The position numbers were made by a program, and so were the translations under genes. A DNA stretch of 49,212 bases from DASZCR01 sp035942915 (GTDB lineage Bacteria; Acidobacteriota; Blastocatellia; Pyrinomonadales; Pyrinomonadaceae): the NCBI GenBank assembly GCA_035942915.1, contig DASZCR010000310.1:1-49212 (forward strand). The letters run 5' to 3'. The notes under the pieces were generated by a model. The model saw nothing but the letters and a program-made list of their open reading frames with translations, made no database searches and was not told the origin of the DNA. Shown here one piece after another: positions 8,460-17,503 of this stretch; positions within the stretch are counted from its first letter, which is position 1; the number at the start of each line of letters is the position of its first letter.

Positions 8460-9380
8460 ATGAGTTTGGCAAGCAAGGAAAGTATGAGCGGATTGGACGA
8501 AGCTTCTCAGGCACAGAGCGCGCCTGTCGCACCCATACTCCCGACAACCCACTCCCTCCCCGAACAACCACTCGTCATCATCGAGCCGCGCCGTTCGTGG
8601 CTGTCTGTGAACTTGCGCGAACTGTGGGCTTACAGGGAACTGCTCTACTTCCTGACGTGGCGCGACGTAAAGGTGCGCTACAAGCAGGCGGCCTTCGGGG
8701 CGGCGTGGGCTATCTTGCAGCCGCTCTTCCTGATGCTCATCTTCACCCTCTTCTATGGCCGTCTGGCGGGCATCGACACGGGCGCTGTTCCCTATCCGCT
8801 GTTCGCCTACTCAGGGCTTGTGCTCTGGACGTTCTTCGCCAGCGCCGTGACGAACAGCAGCAACAGTCTGGTGGGCAACGCCAACTTAATCTCGAAAGTC
8901 TATTTCCCGCGCATGATTGTTCCGGCGGCGGCCGTCTGCGCCTGCGTCGTCGATTTCGTGCTCGCCTTCCTGCTGCTCGTCGTCCTGATGTTCTATTACG
9001 GAGTCGCGCCGACCGAGAGCCTCTTGATGCTGCCCGTGCTCGTCGTGTTGACGACTCTGTTTGCGCTCGGCGTTGGCACGTGGTTGTCGGCGCTCAATGT
9101 GAAATACCGCGACATACGATTTGCGCTGCCCTTCATCGTCCAGCTTTGGCTGTTCGTCTCCTCCGTCATCGTGCCTTCGACGGTCGTGCCGGAGAAGTGG
9201 CGGTGGCTGCTGGCCTTCAACCCGATGTCGAGTTTCGTCGAAGGCTTCCGCGCGGCGCTCTTCGGCGACGCGTTCGACCGACGCGCGCTCGTCGTCGCCT
9301 CCGTCATCATGCTCGCTGTCCTGCTCTATTCCGCGCTCGTATTCCGGCGCATGGAGCGGGACTTCGCCGATCTCATCTGA
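8460..9380 (+). CDS. wzm: Polysaccharide ABC-2 transporter permease
   Basis: This 306-residue inner-membrane protein is the membrane half of an ABC exporter that moves lipid-linked polysaccharide across the inner membrane. A polar N-terminus of about 55 residues precedes the conserved RDVKVRYKQAAFGAAW segment just before the first membrane helix. About six hydrophobic segments follow. The ATP-binding subunit begins seven bases after its stop, which fixes the pairing. The ATG at 8460 is in frame with the conserved part, although no strong ribosome-binding site is visible; a second Met at codon 9 is an alternative. It appears to be the first gene of the long plus-strand train. Confidence 0.93.
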   Translation: MSLASKESMSGLDEASQAQSAPVAPILPTTHSLPEQPLVIIEPRRSWLSVNLRELWAYRELLYFLTWRDVKVRYKQAAFGAAWAILQPLFLMLIFTLFYGRLAGIDTGAVPYPLFAYSGLVLWTFFASAVTNSSNSLVGNANLISKVYFPRMIVPAAAVCACVVDFVLAFLLLVVLMFYYGVAPTESLLMLPVLVVLTTLFALGVGTWLSALNVKYRDIRFALPFIVQLWLFVSSVIVPSTVVPEKWRWLLAFNPMSSFVEGFRAALFGDAFDRRALVVASVIMLAVLLYSALVFRRMERDFADLI

Positions 9381-9387
9381 AACGCTG

Positions 9388-10632
9388 ATGAAGCCAATCA
9401 TCAATGTCAGGGACTTGCGCAAACGCTACCGCCTCGGCGCGCGCGAGGCTTCCTACAAGACTCTGCGCGAGACGCTTGCAGGGGTGTTGCGCGCGCCGCT
9501 CCGACGCGCCAACGGCGGCGCCCCTTCGGCGCGGATGCTGTGGGCGCTCGACGGCGTCAGTTTTGAAGTCGCGCCCGGCGAGGTCGTCGGCGTCATCGGC
9601 CGCAATGGGGCGGGGAAGTCGACGCTGCTGAAGATTCTGACGCGCATCACCGAACCGACCGAAGGGCGCGTCGAACTCTATGGCCGCGTCGGTAGTCTGC
9701 TCGAAGTCGGGACGGGCTTTCACCCGGAGTTGTCAGGCCGGGAGAACATCTACCTGAATGGCGCTATCCTCGGCATGCAGCGCGCCGAGATTGAGGGCAA
9801 GTTCGACGAGATAGTCTCCTTCGCCGAACTCGAAAAATTTCTTGACACCCCCGTCAAGCGTTACTCAAGCGGGATGTATATGCGTCTTGCCTTCGCCGTC
9901 GCCGCGCACCTCGAACCCGAGATTCTGCTCGTCGACGAGGTGCTCGCCGTCGGCGACGCGGCCTTCCAGAAAAAGTGTCTGATGAAGATGGGAGGCATCG
10001 CTCAAGAGGGGCGCACGGTGCTGTTCGTGAGCCACAATTTCGAGGCCGTCAAGTCGCTCTGCACGCGTTGCCTGCTGCTCGACCGGGGGCGCATCGTGAT
10101 GGACGGCGAGCCGGAAGCGGCCATCGAAGCATCGCTGGCACGTCTGCGCGAGGAGACCTCTGCGACGACCTTCAAGCTTCAGCCGATACGCAACGCCCCA
10201 GACGTGCCTCAGCCCGTCTCGGTCGAAGTGGCGGCGGCGGGCAAACTCGCCGGAGAGATGATTACCTTCGAGGACGAAATCGTCGTCACTCTCAGCCTCG
10301 ACGCTCCCGTCGGCGAGCATCACACCTTCGCCTTTCAGGTGATGACGAGCACCGGCCTCACCGTTTTCAATTCATTCTTCCGCGACCATCCGGAGAACCC
10401 GCCGCTCCGACCGGGCGAGAGCCGGCGTGTCTCGGTCAGAGTGCCACGAATGTTTTTGCCGGGCGGCGTCTATGAGGCGGTCTTCGCCTACATGCTGCCG
10501 AACGCGGAGTTGTTCTGGCTGACGCGAGAGACTTGGTTCGAGCTTCACGAAATCAAGAGCTACCGCAATGAGGGGCTTAACGTGAAACGGACAGGGCTGG
10601 TCTCCATCATCTTGCCGTGGGGAGTTGATTAA
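9388..10632 (+). CDS. wzt: Polysaccharide ABC transporter ATPase with C-terminal glycan-binding domain
   Basis: This 414-residue protein powers the Wzm channel. It shows Walker A GRNGAGKST (71-79), signature YSSGMYMRL (159-167), Walker B ILLVDEVLAVGD (179-190) and the switch histidine at 216. From about residue 270 a beta-rich extension matches the Wzt C-terminal domain, which in known O-antigen systems binds the modified non-reducing end of the chain before export. That fits the FkbM-type methyltransferases just downstream, which may provide a capping modification. The ATG at 9388 follows the permease stop by seven bases; an upstream in-frame extension overlaps wzm and is rejected. Confidence 0.93.
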   Translation: MKPIINVRDLRKRYRLGAREASYKTLRETLAGVLRAPLRRANGGAPSARMLWALDGVSFEVAPGEVVGVIGRNGAGKSTLLKILTRITEPTEGRVELYGRVGSLLEVGTGFHPELSGRENIYLNGAILGMQRAEIEGKFDEIVSFAELEKFLDTPVKRYSSGMYMRLAFAVAAHLEPEILLVDEVLAVGDAAFQKKCLMKMGGIAQEGRTVLFVSHNFEAVKSLCTRCLLLDRGRIVMDGEPEAAIEASLARLREETSATTFKLQPIRNAPDVPQPVSVEVAAAGKLAGEMITFEDEIVVTLSLDAPVGEHHTFAFQVMTSTGLTVFNSFFRDHPENPPLRPGESRRVSVRVPRMFLPGGVYEAVFAYMLPNAELFWLTRETWFELHEIKSYRNEGLNVKRTGLVSIILPWGVD

Positions 10633-11436
10633 ATGATTCCATCTCTTTTGCGCTCGCTGCGCGGCAGCGGCAAGCCGCCAGCGATACCCGGAGCTTCGCT
10701 GCAATGGGTCGAGGTTTCGGGCGGGCCGCTCAAAGGCCACCAGCTCTACATTGACCCGGAAGTTCCCACGTGGCGCAAGATGGTCGAAGGACTCTACGAG
10801 CCTTTCATCTTCGAGGCACTTGGCGGCGACGGTGGCTACGAGTCGCAGACGGTCTGGGACGTGGGCGCGCACATGGGCTACCACGCGCTCTCCTTCGCCG
10901 CGCTGGTCGGCCCCGGCGGCCGCGTTGTGACCTTCGAGCCGAACCCTTTCAACTGCGACCGTGTGAGGAAAAACCTCTCGCGCAACCCGGACCTTGACGC
11001 GCGCGTCACGCTCATCACGGAGGCGCTCTCGAATCAGGACGGCGAGACCACCTTCAACCTGAGCCGGAACGTCGACAGCGGCCACAGTTCCGGCAGCCAC
11101 ATGGGCGAAGCCCTAGCTCCGGAAGACCCTTCGGTCTACGAGAGATTCGAGAAGATTAAGGTCAAGACGGCGCGAGCCGACACGTTATGGCGCGAGGGGC
11201 GCGTGCCACCGCCCACGCTCATCAAGATGGATGTCGAAGGGGCGGAGTTTCTCGTGTTAGAGGGCGCCGTCGGGATACTGTCGGAGTTGCGCCCGACGCT
11301 GCTCATCGAGGTGCATCACATCGTCACGATGTTCCAGACGCAGAAACTCCTCGCGGATTTGGGCTACGCCCTCACCATTGCGGACGAGCACGCAAGCTCG
11401 CCCTCGCGCTGCCACGTTCTGGCGAGGCCGAGGTAG
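10633..11436 (+). CDS. FkbM-family methyltransferase (first of three)
   Basis: This 267-residue SAM-dependent enzyme is predicted to O-methylate a sugar. The SAM-binding loop VWDVGAHMGYH is at about 74-84, the acidic FEPNPFN motif at 101-107 and the FkbM signature KMDVEGAEF at 198-206. The ATG follows the TAA stop of wzt with no gap, so the two are almost certainly cotranscribed. Placement next to a Wzt with a glycan-binding domain suggests that it could methylate the chain end and act as a length signal, as in some ABC-type O-antigens; this is inference. The substrate is unknown. Confidence 0.85.
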   Translation: MIPSLLRSLRGSGKPPAIPGASLQWVEVSGGPLKGHQLYIDPEVPTWRKMVEGLYEPFIFEALGGDGGYESQTVWDVGAHMGYHALSFAALVGPGGRVVTFEPNPFNCDRVRKNLSRNPDLDARVTLITEALSNQDGETTFNLSRNVDSGHSSGSHMGEALAPEDPSVYERFEKIKVKTARADTLWREGRVPPPTLIKMDVEGAEFLVLEGAVGILSELRPTLLIEVHHIVTMFQTQKLLADLGYALTIADEHASSPSRCHVLARPR

Positions 11437-11447
11437 GAGAGGGCGCA

Positions 11448-12665
11448 GTGCGGATTCTATTCGTCGCAATGGCTAACAGCATTCACACCGCTCGCTGGAT
11501 TGGTCAGTTGAGCGGTCAAGGGTGGGACGTGCATCTGTTCCCCGTTGAGGACATGGGCGTGCATACGCAGCTCCAAGGCGTGAAGGTGCATGAGTTCTTA
11601 ACGCCTCCCCAGTCCGGGCTTCACCCAAGCGTGCGCGTCGTCGGCGCGTGGCCTTTCACGAGAGGCTCGTATCTGGCTAAACGCATCGCCGGTAAGCTCG
11701 CGCCGACGCGCGTTGAGCGCACGCGGAGGCTGGCTCGCACGATCCGCGACCTCCGGCCTGACATCGTCCACTCTCTGGAGATACAACACGCCGGCTACCT
11801 GACGCACGGCGCGCGCGCGCACTTCGCCGAGGGCGAGTTCCCGACGTGGGCCGTCACCAACTGGGGCAGCGACATCTTTATGTTCGGGCGGCTTGCTGAG
11901 CACGTCGAGCGCATCAAGGCCGTGATGGAGGCGTGCGACTACTATCACTGTGAGTGCCACCGCGACGTAAAGCTGGCGCGCGAGTTCGGGTTCAAGGGCG
12001 AAGTGCTGCCGGTGTGCCCCGTCGCTGGCGGCTTCGATGTCGAACGGATGCGGCAACTGCGGCAGCCCGGCCCCACTTCCGGGCGGCGCGTCGTCGCCCT
12101 CAAAGGCTATCAGAACTGGGCCGGGCGCGCGCTGGTCGGATTGCGCGCTCTGGAATTGTGCGCCGACGTGCTCGAAGGCTACACAGTGGCGGTGCATCTG
12201 CCAAGCCCGGAGGTCAGACTCGCCGCCGAACTGCTCGGCCACGCCACCGGCATCCGCTTTGAGCTGGAGCGGCAGGGCTGGACGCGCGATGACGTGCTGC
12301 GCATGCACGGCCGCGCACGCGTCTCCATCGGGCTTAGCATCAGCGATGCCATCAGCACGTCGCTGCTGGAAGCGATGATTATGGGGGCCTTCCCCGTGCA
12401 GTCGGATACGGGCTGCGGCGACGAGTGGGTCAGGAACGGGGAGAACGGCCTGCTCGTCCATCCCGAAGCGCCAGAGATGGTGGCCGCCGCTCTTCGCCGG
12501 GCGCTGCTCGACGATGCGTTGGTCGACGGCGCAGCCGAAATCAACGCCCGCATTGCGACCGAACGCCTCGAACGGACGCTCATCGAGCCGCAGGCTATCG
12601 CAATGTACAAAAAAATGGCCGCCAGCCCCCGCCGCCGGGACAAGGCAGCGGCCGCCGTCTCCTGA
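11448..12665 (+). CDS. Glycosyltransferase, GT4-like (GT-B fold)
   Basis: This 405-residue cytoplasmic enzyme probably adds one sugar to the growing lipid-linked chain. The N-terminal half begins RILFVAMANSIHTARW, a typical GT4 acceptor-domain start. The C-terminal half has a donor-binding segment SDAISTSLLEAMIMGAFP; the first Glu of the usual EX7E motif is Asp here. The GTG at 11448 is chosen because AGGAGA lies eight bases upstream, overlapping the stop of the FkbM gene; a longer reading frame from 11187 overlaps that gene and has no support. Donor and acceptor cannot be read from the sequence. Confidence 0.82.
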   Translation: MRILFVAMANSIHTARWIGQLSGQGWDVHLFPVEDMGVHTQLQGVKVHEFLTPPQSGLHPSVRVVGAWPFTRGSYLAKRIAGKLAPTRVERTRRLARTIRDLRPDIVHSLEIQHAGYLTHGARAHFAEGEFPTWAVTNWGSDIFMFGRLAEHVERIKAVMEACDYYHCECHRDVKLAREFGFKGEVLPVCPVAGGFDVERMRQLRQPGPTSGRRVVALKGYQNWAGRALVGLRALELCADVLEGYTVAVHLPSPEVRLAAELLGHATGIRFELERQGWTRDDVLRMHGRARVSIGLSISDAISTSLLEAMIMGAFPVQSDTGCGDEWVRNGENGLLVHPEAPEMVAAALRRALLDDALVDGAAEINARIATERLERTLIEPQAIAMYKKMAASPRRRDKAAAAVS

Positions 12666-12744
12666 AGGCGCGCGCCGCGACGGGGGAAGCGGCCACTTGC
12701 GCCGCGCGTGCGCGGGATTATCTCAAAGAAGACTTGCGAGATTT

Positions 12745-13452
12745 ATGTCTGACTTAACAGCCATCTTATTGTGCGGTGGAAAGGGCGAACGGCTCAAGCC
12801 GTTCACGGAAACCTTGCCGAAGCCGCTCGTGCCGCTCAAGGGGCGGCCACTGTTGTCTCACCTGCTGCGTTACCTCGCGGCCTCCGGCATCACGCGGTTC
12901 GTCATCTGCGTCGGTCACAAGGCGGAGGTCATCACGCAGTTCGCCGAAGAACAGAGAGAACCGGGTTGGGAATTGACCTGCGTCAACTCAGGCGACGCGA
13001 GCATGACGGATCGTCTGCTGGACGCGCGCGCGCACGTTTCGGGGCGCGCTCTCGTCTGCTACGGCGACACGCTGGCGAACATTGACGTGGCGGAGCTGCT
13101 GAAGAGTCACGTCGCCAACGATGCCCTCGCGACCCTCACGACCTACCCGCTGCACAGCCCTTTCGGCATTGTTTACTTCGGCGACTCGAAGCGCGTCTCG
13201 GCGTTTGCCGAAAAGCCGGTGCTCCCCTACTGGATTAACATCGGGTTCATCATGTGCGAGCCGGCCGCCTTCGACTTCATCAAACCCGGCTCGGACATGC
13301 CCGAATTTCTCTCGGCGCTGGCCGAGGCCGGCGTGCTCTACACGCACCACCACACGGGCAAACACCTGACCGTTAACACCGAAAAAGACAGGGCTATCGC
13401 AGAGGTTGAGGTGGTGGAATTCTTTACCCACATGGACGAACAGAGAATATGA
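12745..13452 (+). CDS. Sugar-1-phosphate nucleotidyltransferase
   Basis: This 235-residue enzyme joins a sugar 1-phosphate to an NTP. The family signature LLCGGKGERLKPFTETLPKP is at residues 8-27, with PLVPLKGRPLL after it and the YGDTLANID metal-site region near 108. It is short, lacking the C-terminal beta-helix of GlmU-type enzymes. Its stop overlaps the ATG of the next SDR gene by four bases, so the two probably act on the same sugar. Candidates are mannose-1-phosphate guanylyltransferase-like or heptose-1-phosphate guanylyltransferase-like activity; the nucleotide cannot be decided. The ATG at 12745 is chosen; no strong ribosome-binding site is visible. Confidence 0.82.
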   Translation: MSDLTAILLCGGKGERLKPFTETLPKPLVPLKGRPLLSHLLRYLAASGITRFVICVGHKAEVITQFAEEQREPGWELTCVNSGDASMTDRLLDARAHVSGRALVCYGDTLANIDVAELLKSHVANDALATLTTYPLHSPFGIVYFGDSKRVSAFAEKPVLPYWINIGFIMCEPAAFDFIKPGSDMPEFLSALAEAGVLYTHHHTGKHLTVNTEKDRAIAEVEVVEFFTHMDEQRI

Positions 13453-14405
13453 AACAAAAGCGTGTTTTAGTGACCGGCGGTTCCGGCTTCATCGGCTCTC
13501 ACCTCGTACACCGCCTGCTCTCGGATGGCGCCCACGTGGCCGTCACGGTGCGCTACGGCAACGTCATGAAGAACGAGCGCCTGCGCGACTGCTGGGACGA
13601 CATTACCGTCATCGAAGCCGACCTGCGTAATCGCGGCGCGCTCGCCTGCATTCTCGACTTCGAGCCGGAGGTCGTCTTCCACCTCGCCGCCTACAACCAC
13701 GTCGGACAGAGCTTCGTGCAGGTCGAGGAGTGTTTCGACGTGAATGCCAAAGGCACGGCCAACCTGCTCGACACCTGCACCGGCGTGGAGCGCTTCGTCT
13801 ACATGTCTACCTCCGAGGTCTACGGCCACCAGACGGAAGTGCCCTTCGTCGAGACGATGTGTCCGGAGCCGATCTCGCCCTATGCCATCACGAAGTACAC
13901 GGGCGAACTCTACTGTCGCATGAAGCAGCGCATCGGCGGAGACACGTCGGTCGTCATTCTCCGGCCCTTCAACACCTTCGGCCCGTATCAAAGCGCGAAG
14001 GCCGTAATCCCCGAACTCATCATCAACTGCCTGCGCGGCAACCCCATCCAGACGACGAAGGGCGAGCAGACGCGCGAGTTCAATTACGTCGAGAACATCG
14101 TCGATGGGCTGGTCATGGCCGGGGCGCACGCGGAGCGTCTCGACGGCGTGATGAACCTCGCGGCGGGAGAAGAGGTGTCAATCCGCGACCTCGTCCGCAA
14201 GATAGCCGAGTTGACCGGGACGCGCTCAGCCATCGAAATCGGCGCGCTCCCTTACCGCCCGACGGAAATCTGGCGCATGTTCGCCGACAGTTCGAGAGCG
14301 CGGCAAACCATCGGCTGGGAGCCGAGAATCAGTCTGGAGGAAGGGTTGCGCCGAACCGTCGAGTGGTTTCGCGGCTACTACCGCGACGAACTCGGCGTGA
14401 AGTGA
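13449..14405 (+). CDS. NAD-dependent sugar-nucleotide dehydratase/epimerase (SDR)
   Basis: This 318-residue extended SDR has GGSGFIGS at residues 10-17, STSEVYG at 120-126 and catalytic Tyr145/Lys149 in SPYAITK. The segment RPFNTFGPYQSAKAVIP resembles that of LegB-type 4,6-dehydratases. It overlaps the nucleotidyltransferase by ATGA, implying translational coupling and a shared pathway, perhaps making an NDP-4-keto-6-deoxy sugar. A simple 4-epimerase is the alternative. The next reading frame is a reductase 17 bases downstream, which could act on its product. Confidence 0.82.
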   Translation: MKQKRVLVTGGSGFIGSHLVHRLLSDGAHVAVTVRYGNVMKNERLRDCWDDITVIEADLRNRGALACILDFEPEVVFHLAAYNHVGQSFVQVEECFDVNAKGTANLLDTCTGVERFVYMSTSEVYGHQTEVPFVETMCPEPISPYAITKYTGELYCRMKQRIGGDTSVVILRPFNTFGPYQSAKAVIPELIINCLRGNPIQTTKGEQTREFNYVENIVDGLVMAGAHAERLDGVMNLAAGEEVSIRDLVRKIAELTGTRSAIEIGALPYRPTEIWRMFADSSRARQTIGWEPRISLEEGLRRTVEWFRGYYRDELGVK

Positions 14406-14422
14406 AAGCTCAACAAGACCGG

Positions 14423-15313
14423 ATGATGAAGGTTCTTATCTTAGGCGGGTCTGGAATGCTCGGACATAAGCTCTGGCAGACGTTCGCCGAGCGTTTCGAC
14501 GCCTACGCGACCTTCCGCCAGAGGCCGCCCGACTACGACGCCTACCAACTCTTCGACCCGGCGCGCTCGCTCTGGCCGGTCTCGGCCGAAGACTTCGACA
14601 GCGTGACGCGAGCCGTCGCGCGCGTGCGCCCCGCGGCGGTCGTCAACTGCATCGGCATCGTCAAACAGGACGCGGCGGCGAAAGACCCTCTCAGGAGCAT
14701 CAGTGTCAACTCGCTCTTTCCGCATCGTCTCGCAGAGTTGTGCCGCGCGGCGGGCGCGCGCCTCATTCACGTCAGCACGGACTGCGTCTTTTCAGGCCGC
14801 CGGGGCGGCTATGCCGAACGCGACGCGCCCGACGCCGAAGACCTCTACGGGCGGACGAAACTGCTCGGCGAAGTTGACGCGCCGGGATGTCTGACGGTGC
14901 GAACCTCGATGATTGGGCGCGAACTGCGCGGCGCGCACGGCCTCGTCGAGTGGTTTCTGAGTCAGGAGGGAGCGCGCGTGCGCGGTTTCAAGCGCGCCGT
15001 CTTCAGCGGGTTTACGACGCGTGCGCTCGCCGAACTGCTGGCCTCAGTCATCGCCGAACACGCCGACCTGTGCGGCGTCATCAACGTTGCGGCCAAGCCC
15101 ATCACGAAGTTCGACCTGCTCTCGCTCGTCAAAGAGATTTACGGCCTGCACATCGAGATTGAGCCGGACGAGACCTTCGTCTGCGACCGCAGCCTCGACG
15201 CCAGCCGCTTCCGGCAGGAGACGGGGCTTGACGCGCCCTCCTGGCCGCGAATGATTGAACAAATGCACGAAGACAGTACTCCTTACGAGGAGTTGCGGAG
15301 GGTTCATGCTTAA
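14423..15313 (+). CDS. RmlD-like sugar-nucleotide reductase (SDR)
   Basis: This 296-residue single-domain SDR reduces a 4-keto sugar nucleotide. It shows GGSGMLGHKL at residues 8-17, STDCVFSG at 118-125 and Tyr142/Lys146 in LYGRTK. It overlaps the following CapE-type dehydratase gene by eight bases and precedes a 2-epimerase, so the three form a route from UDP-GlcNAc to a UDP-N-acetyl-6-deoxy-L-hexosamine. The FucNAc reductases (CapF/WbjC) are about 370 residues with a C-terminal cupin, which is absent here; a WbvR-type reductase leading to UDP-L-QuiNAc fits better. Two adjacent ATGs (14423, 14426) could start it. Confidence 0.85.
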   Translation: MMKVLILGGSGMLGHKLWQTFAERFDAYATFRQRPPDYDAYQLFDPARSLWPVSAEDFDSVTRAVARVRPAAVVNCIGIVKQDAAAKDPLRSISVNSLFPHRLAELCRAAGARLIHVSTDCVFSGRRGGYAERDAPDAEDLYGRTKLLGEVDAPGCLTVRTSMIGRELRGAHGLVEWFLSQEGARVRGFKRAVFSGFTTRALAELLASVIAEHADLCGVINVAAKPITKFDLLSLVKEIYGLHIEIEPDETFVCDRSLDASRFRQETGLDAPSWPRMIEQMHEDSTPYEELRRVHA

Positions 15314-16364
15314 AGACAAAAGGGTTTTGGTGACGGGCGGAACGGGTTCGCTGGGGAAGGTGCTGGTGCGCCGCCTGCTGACGGGCGAGATGGGCGTGCC
15401 GAAACAGATTGTCGTCTTCTCACGCGACGAGGCCAAACAGCACTCGATGCGTCTCGCCTTCCAACGTCTGCGGACGGCGACGGACGAAGTCATCTATCAC
15501 AACTTCGAGCAACTGCTCCAATTCCGCATCGGCGACGTGCGCGACCCGCACAGCGTCTCGACGGCGCTCCGCCACGCCGACGTGGTCTTCAACGCGGCGG
15601 CCTTGAAGCAAGTGCCTTCGTGCGAGTATTTCCCCTACGAGGCCGTGCAGACCAACATCGACGGTGCGGAGAACATCATCCGCGCCATCCGCGAGCACAA
15701 TCTGCCGGTCGAGACGGTCGTCGGCGTCTCCACCGACAAGGCGTGCAAGCCCGTCAACGTGATGGGTATGACGAAGGCCATTCAGGAGCGCCTGTTCGTG
15801 CGCGCCAACCTCGACGGCGGCGAGACGCGCTTTATCTGCGTCCGCTACGGCAACGTCCTCGCCTCGCGCGGCTCGGTCATCCCGCTCTTTCACGAACAGA
15901 TTCGGCGCGGCGGCCCGCTGACCATCACGACTTCAGACATGACGCGCTTTCTCCTCAGTCTCGAACAGGCCGTTGACACCATCTTCGCGGCGCTCAAGGA
16001 GGCCGAGCGCGGCGAGACCTACATTCCGCGCGTGCCGTCGGCCAAAGTCACCGACATTGCCGAGGCGCTCATCGGCGAACGCAAGATTGAGACGGTCATC
16101 ACAGGCATCCGTCCCGGCGAGAAGGTGCACGAGATTCTCGTCTCCGAGGAGGAGGCCTATCGCACCATCGCGCGCGGCAACTACTACGTCATCCAGCCGA
16201 TGCTGCCTGAGTTGCGCTCGTCCGAAGAGACGAAGAGCCCCATCGGCAAAGAGTACAGTTCGGGCGACGACCTGATGAACCGGGACGAGGTGACCGAGTT
16301 GCTGACACGTCACAAACTGATGGTCGGCGACCGCTTCGTCTACGAGGAAGACATGCTGGCATGA
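15306..16364 (+). CDS. capE: UDP-GlcNAc 4,6-dehydratase/5-epimerase (CapE/WbjB type)
   Basis: This 352-residue inverting dehydratase of the FlaA1/CapE family starts the conversion of UDP-GlcNAc to 6-deoxy-L sugars. It has GGTGSLGK at residues 11-18, the ALKQVPSCEYFP segment near 99-110 and STDKACKPVNVMG at 142-154. In place of the SDR catalytic Tyr there is Met (Met153-xxx-Lys157), as known for CapE-type enzymes, so this is not a defect. The ATG at 15306 lies inside the end of the reductase gene and has GGAGGG just upstream; the longer in-frame start at 15255 is unlikely. Its stop overlaps the 2-epimerase start by ATGA. Confidence 0.92.
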   Translation: MLKDKRVLVTGGTGSLGKVLVRRLLTGEMGVPKQIVVFSRDEAKQHSMRLAFQRLRTATDEVIYHNFEQLLQFRIGDVRDPHSVSTALRHADVVFNAAALKQVPSCEYFPYEAVQTNIDGAENIIRAIREHNLPVETVVGVSTDKACKPVNVMGMTKAIQERLFVRANLDGGETRFICVRYGNVLASRGSVIPLFHEQIRRGGPLTITTSDMTRFLLSLEQAVDTIFAALKEAERGETYIPRVPSAKVTDIAEALIGERKIETVITGIRPGEKVHEILVSEEEAYRTIARGNYYVIQPMLPELRSSEETKSPIGKEYSSGDDLMNRDEVTELLTRHKLMVGDRFVYEEDMLA

Positions 16365-17470
16365 AGATTATGACCGTGCTCGGCACGCGCCCGGAGATTA
16401 TCCGTCTCAGCCGCGTCATCGAGCGCCTCGACCGACACGCCGACTCGCACGTTCTCGTCCACACGGGGCAGAACTACGACCCCGGCCTCTCCGAGCTCTT
16501 CTTCAAAGAGTTGGGTGTGCGCGCGCCCGACCATTATCTGGGCGTGCGCGGCGACAGCTTCGGCGAACAGATTGGACAGATTATCGCGCGCAGCGAGCGC
16601 GTCATCGCGGACGAACGACCCGACCGCCTCCTCATTCTCGGCGACACCAACAGCGCGCTCTCGGCCGTCGTCGCCAAACGTTTAGGTATCCCCGTCTATC
16701 ACATGGAGGCGGGCAATCGCTGCTACGACGACCGCGTGCCGGAGGAGGTCAACCGCCGCATCGTTGACCACAGCAGCGACGTGTTGATGCCCTACACCGA
16801 GCGCAGCCGCCAGAACCTTCTGCGCGAGGGCTTCGAGGGACGCCGCGTCTACGTCACCGGCAACCCTATCCTCGAAGTCATCGAACACTACGGCGAGCAG
16901 ATTCGCGCCTCAGACGTGCTCGCACGTCTCGGACTCGAACAGCAGAAATACTTTCTCGTGACGATGCACCGCGCCGAAAACGTCGATGTCGCCGAGCGTC
17001 TCTCTTCGATGGTCGAGGCGCTCGCACGTCTGGCGCGCGAGTACGGTCTGCCGGTCGTGTGCAGTACGCATCCGCGCACGCGCGCCGTGATGGAACGCGG
17101 CGACGGGGAAGGCCGCGCGCTCGACGGCGAGGCGCGCTCTCAGATTCAGTTTCACCAGCCCTTCGGTCTCTTCGATTTCGTCGCCCTCGAACAGAACGCC
17201 TTCTGCGTCCTCTCCGATTCGGGCACGGTGCAGGAGGAGTGCTGCATCTTCGGCGTCCCGAACGTCACCCTGCGCGACGTGACGGAGCGGCCGGAGACGG
17301 TCGAGTGCGGCAGCAACATGCTCAGCGGGGCTGAGGTCGAGACGGTCGTGCGCTGCGTGCGGACGGTCGTCGAGCGGCGTGGCGGGTGGACGCCGCCCGT
17401 CGAGTACATGGCGCGCCACGTCAGCGAGACGGTCGCCAAGATTGTGCTCGGCTACAGCCACGCGTACTGA
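16361..17470 (+). CDS. UDP-N-acetylglucosamine 2-epimerase family (WbjD/CapG/WbvD type)
   Basis: This 369-residue non-hydrolysing 2-epimerase of the WecB family inverts C2 of a UDP-N-acetylhexosamine. Family motifs are all present: GTRPEIIR near the start, HTGQNYD, GDTNSALSA, HMEAGNR, EEVNRRIVDH, HRAENVD and LSDSGTVQEE. It is coupled to the CapE gene by a four-base overlap. In that context the substrate is probably a 6-deoxy-L-hexosamine intermediate instead of UDP-GlcNAc itself. A glycosyltransferase follows 33 bases later and may use the product. Confidence 0.92.
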   Translation: MKIMTVLGTRPEIIRLSRVIERLDRHADSHVLVHTGQNYDPGLSELFFKELGVRAPDHYLGVRGDSFGEQIGQIIARSERVIADERPDRLLILGDTNSALSAVVAKRLGIPVYHMEAGNRCYDDRVPEEVNRRIVDHSSDVLMPYTERSRQNLLREGFEGRRVYVTGNPILEVIEHYGEQIRASDVLARLGLEQQKYFLVTMHRAENVDVAERLSSMVEALARLAREYGLPVVCSTHPRTRAVMERGDGEGRALDGEARSQIQFHQPFGLFDFVALEQNAFCVLSDSGTVQEECCIFGVPNVTLRDVTERPETVECGSNMLSGAEVETVVRCVRTVVERRGGWTPPVEYMARHVSETVAKIVLGYSHAY

Positions 17471-17503
17471 GCAACAGACGGCTTCGCCCGATTAGCCTGC
17501 GTG

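Noticed and set aside
15306..16364. Loss of the catalytic Tyr in the CapE-type dehydratase as a sign of inactivation
   Set aside because: Met at this position is known in the CapE subfamily, and all other motifs are intact.
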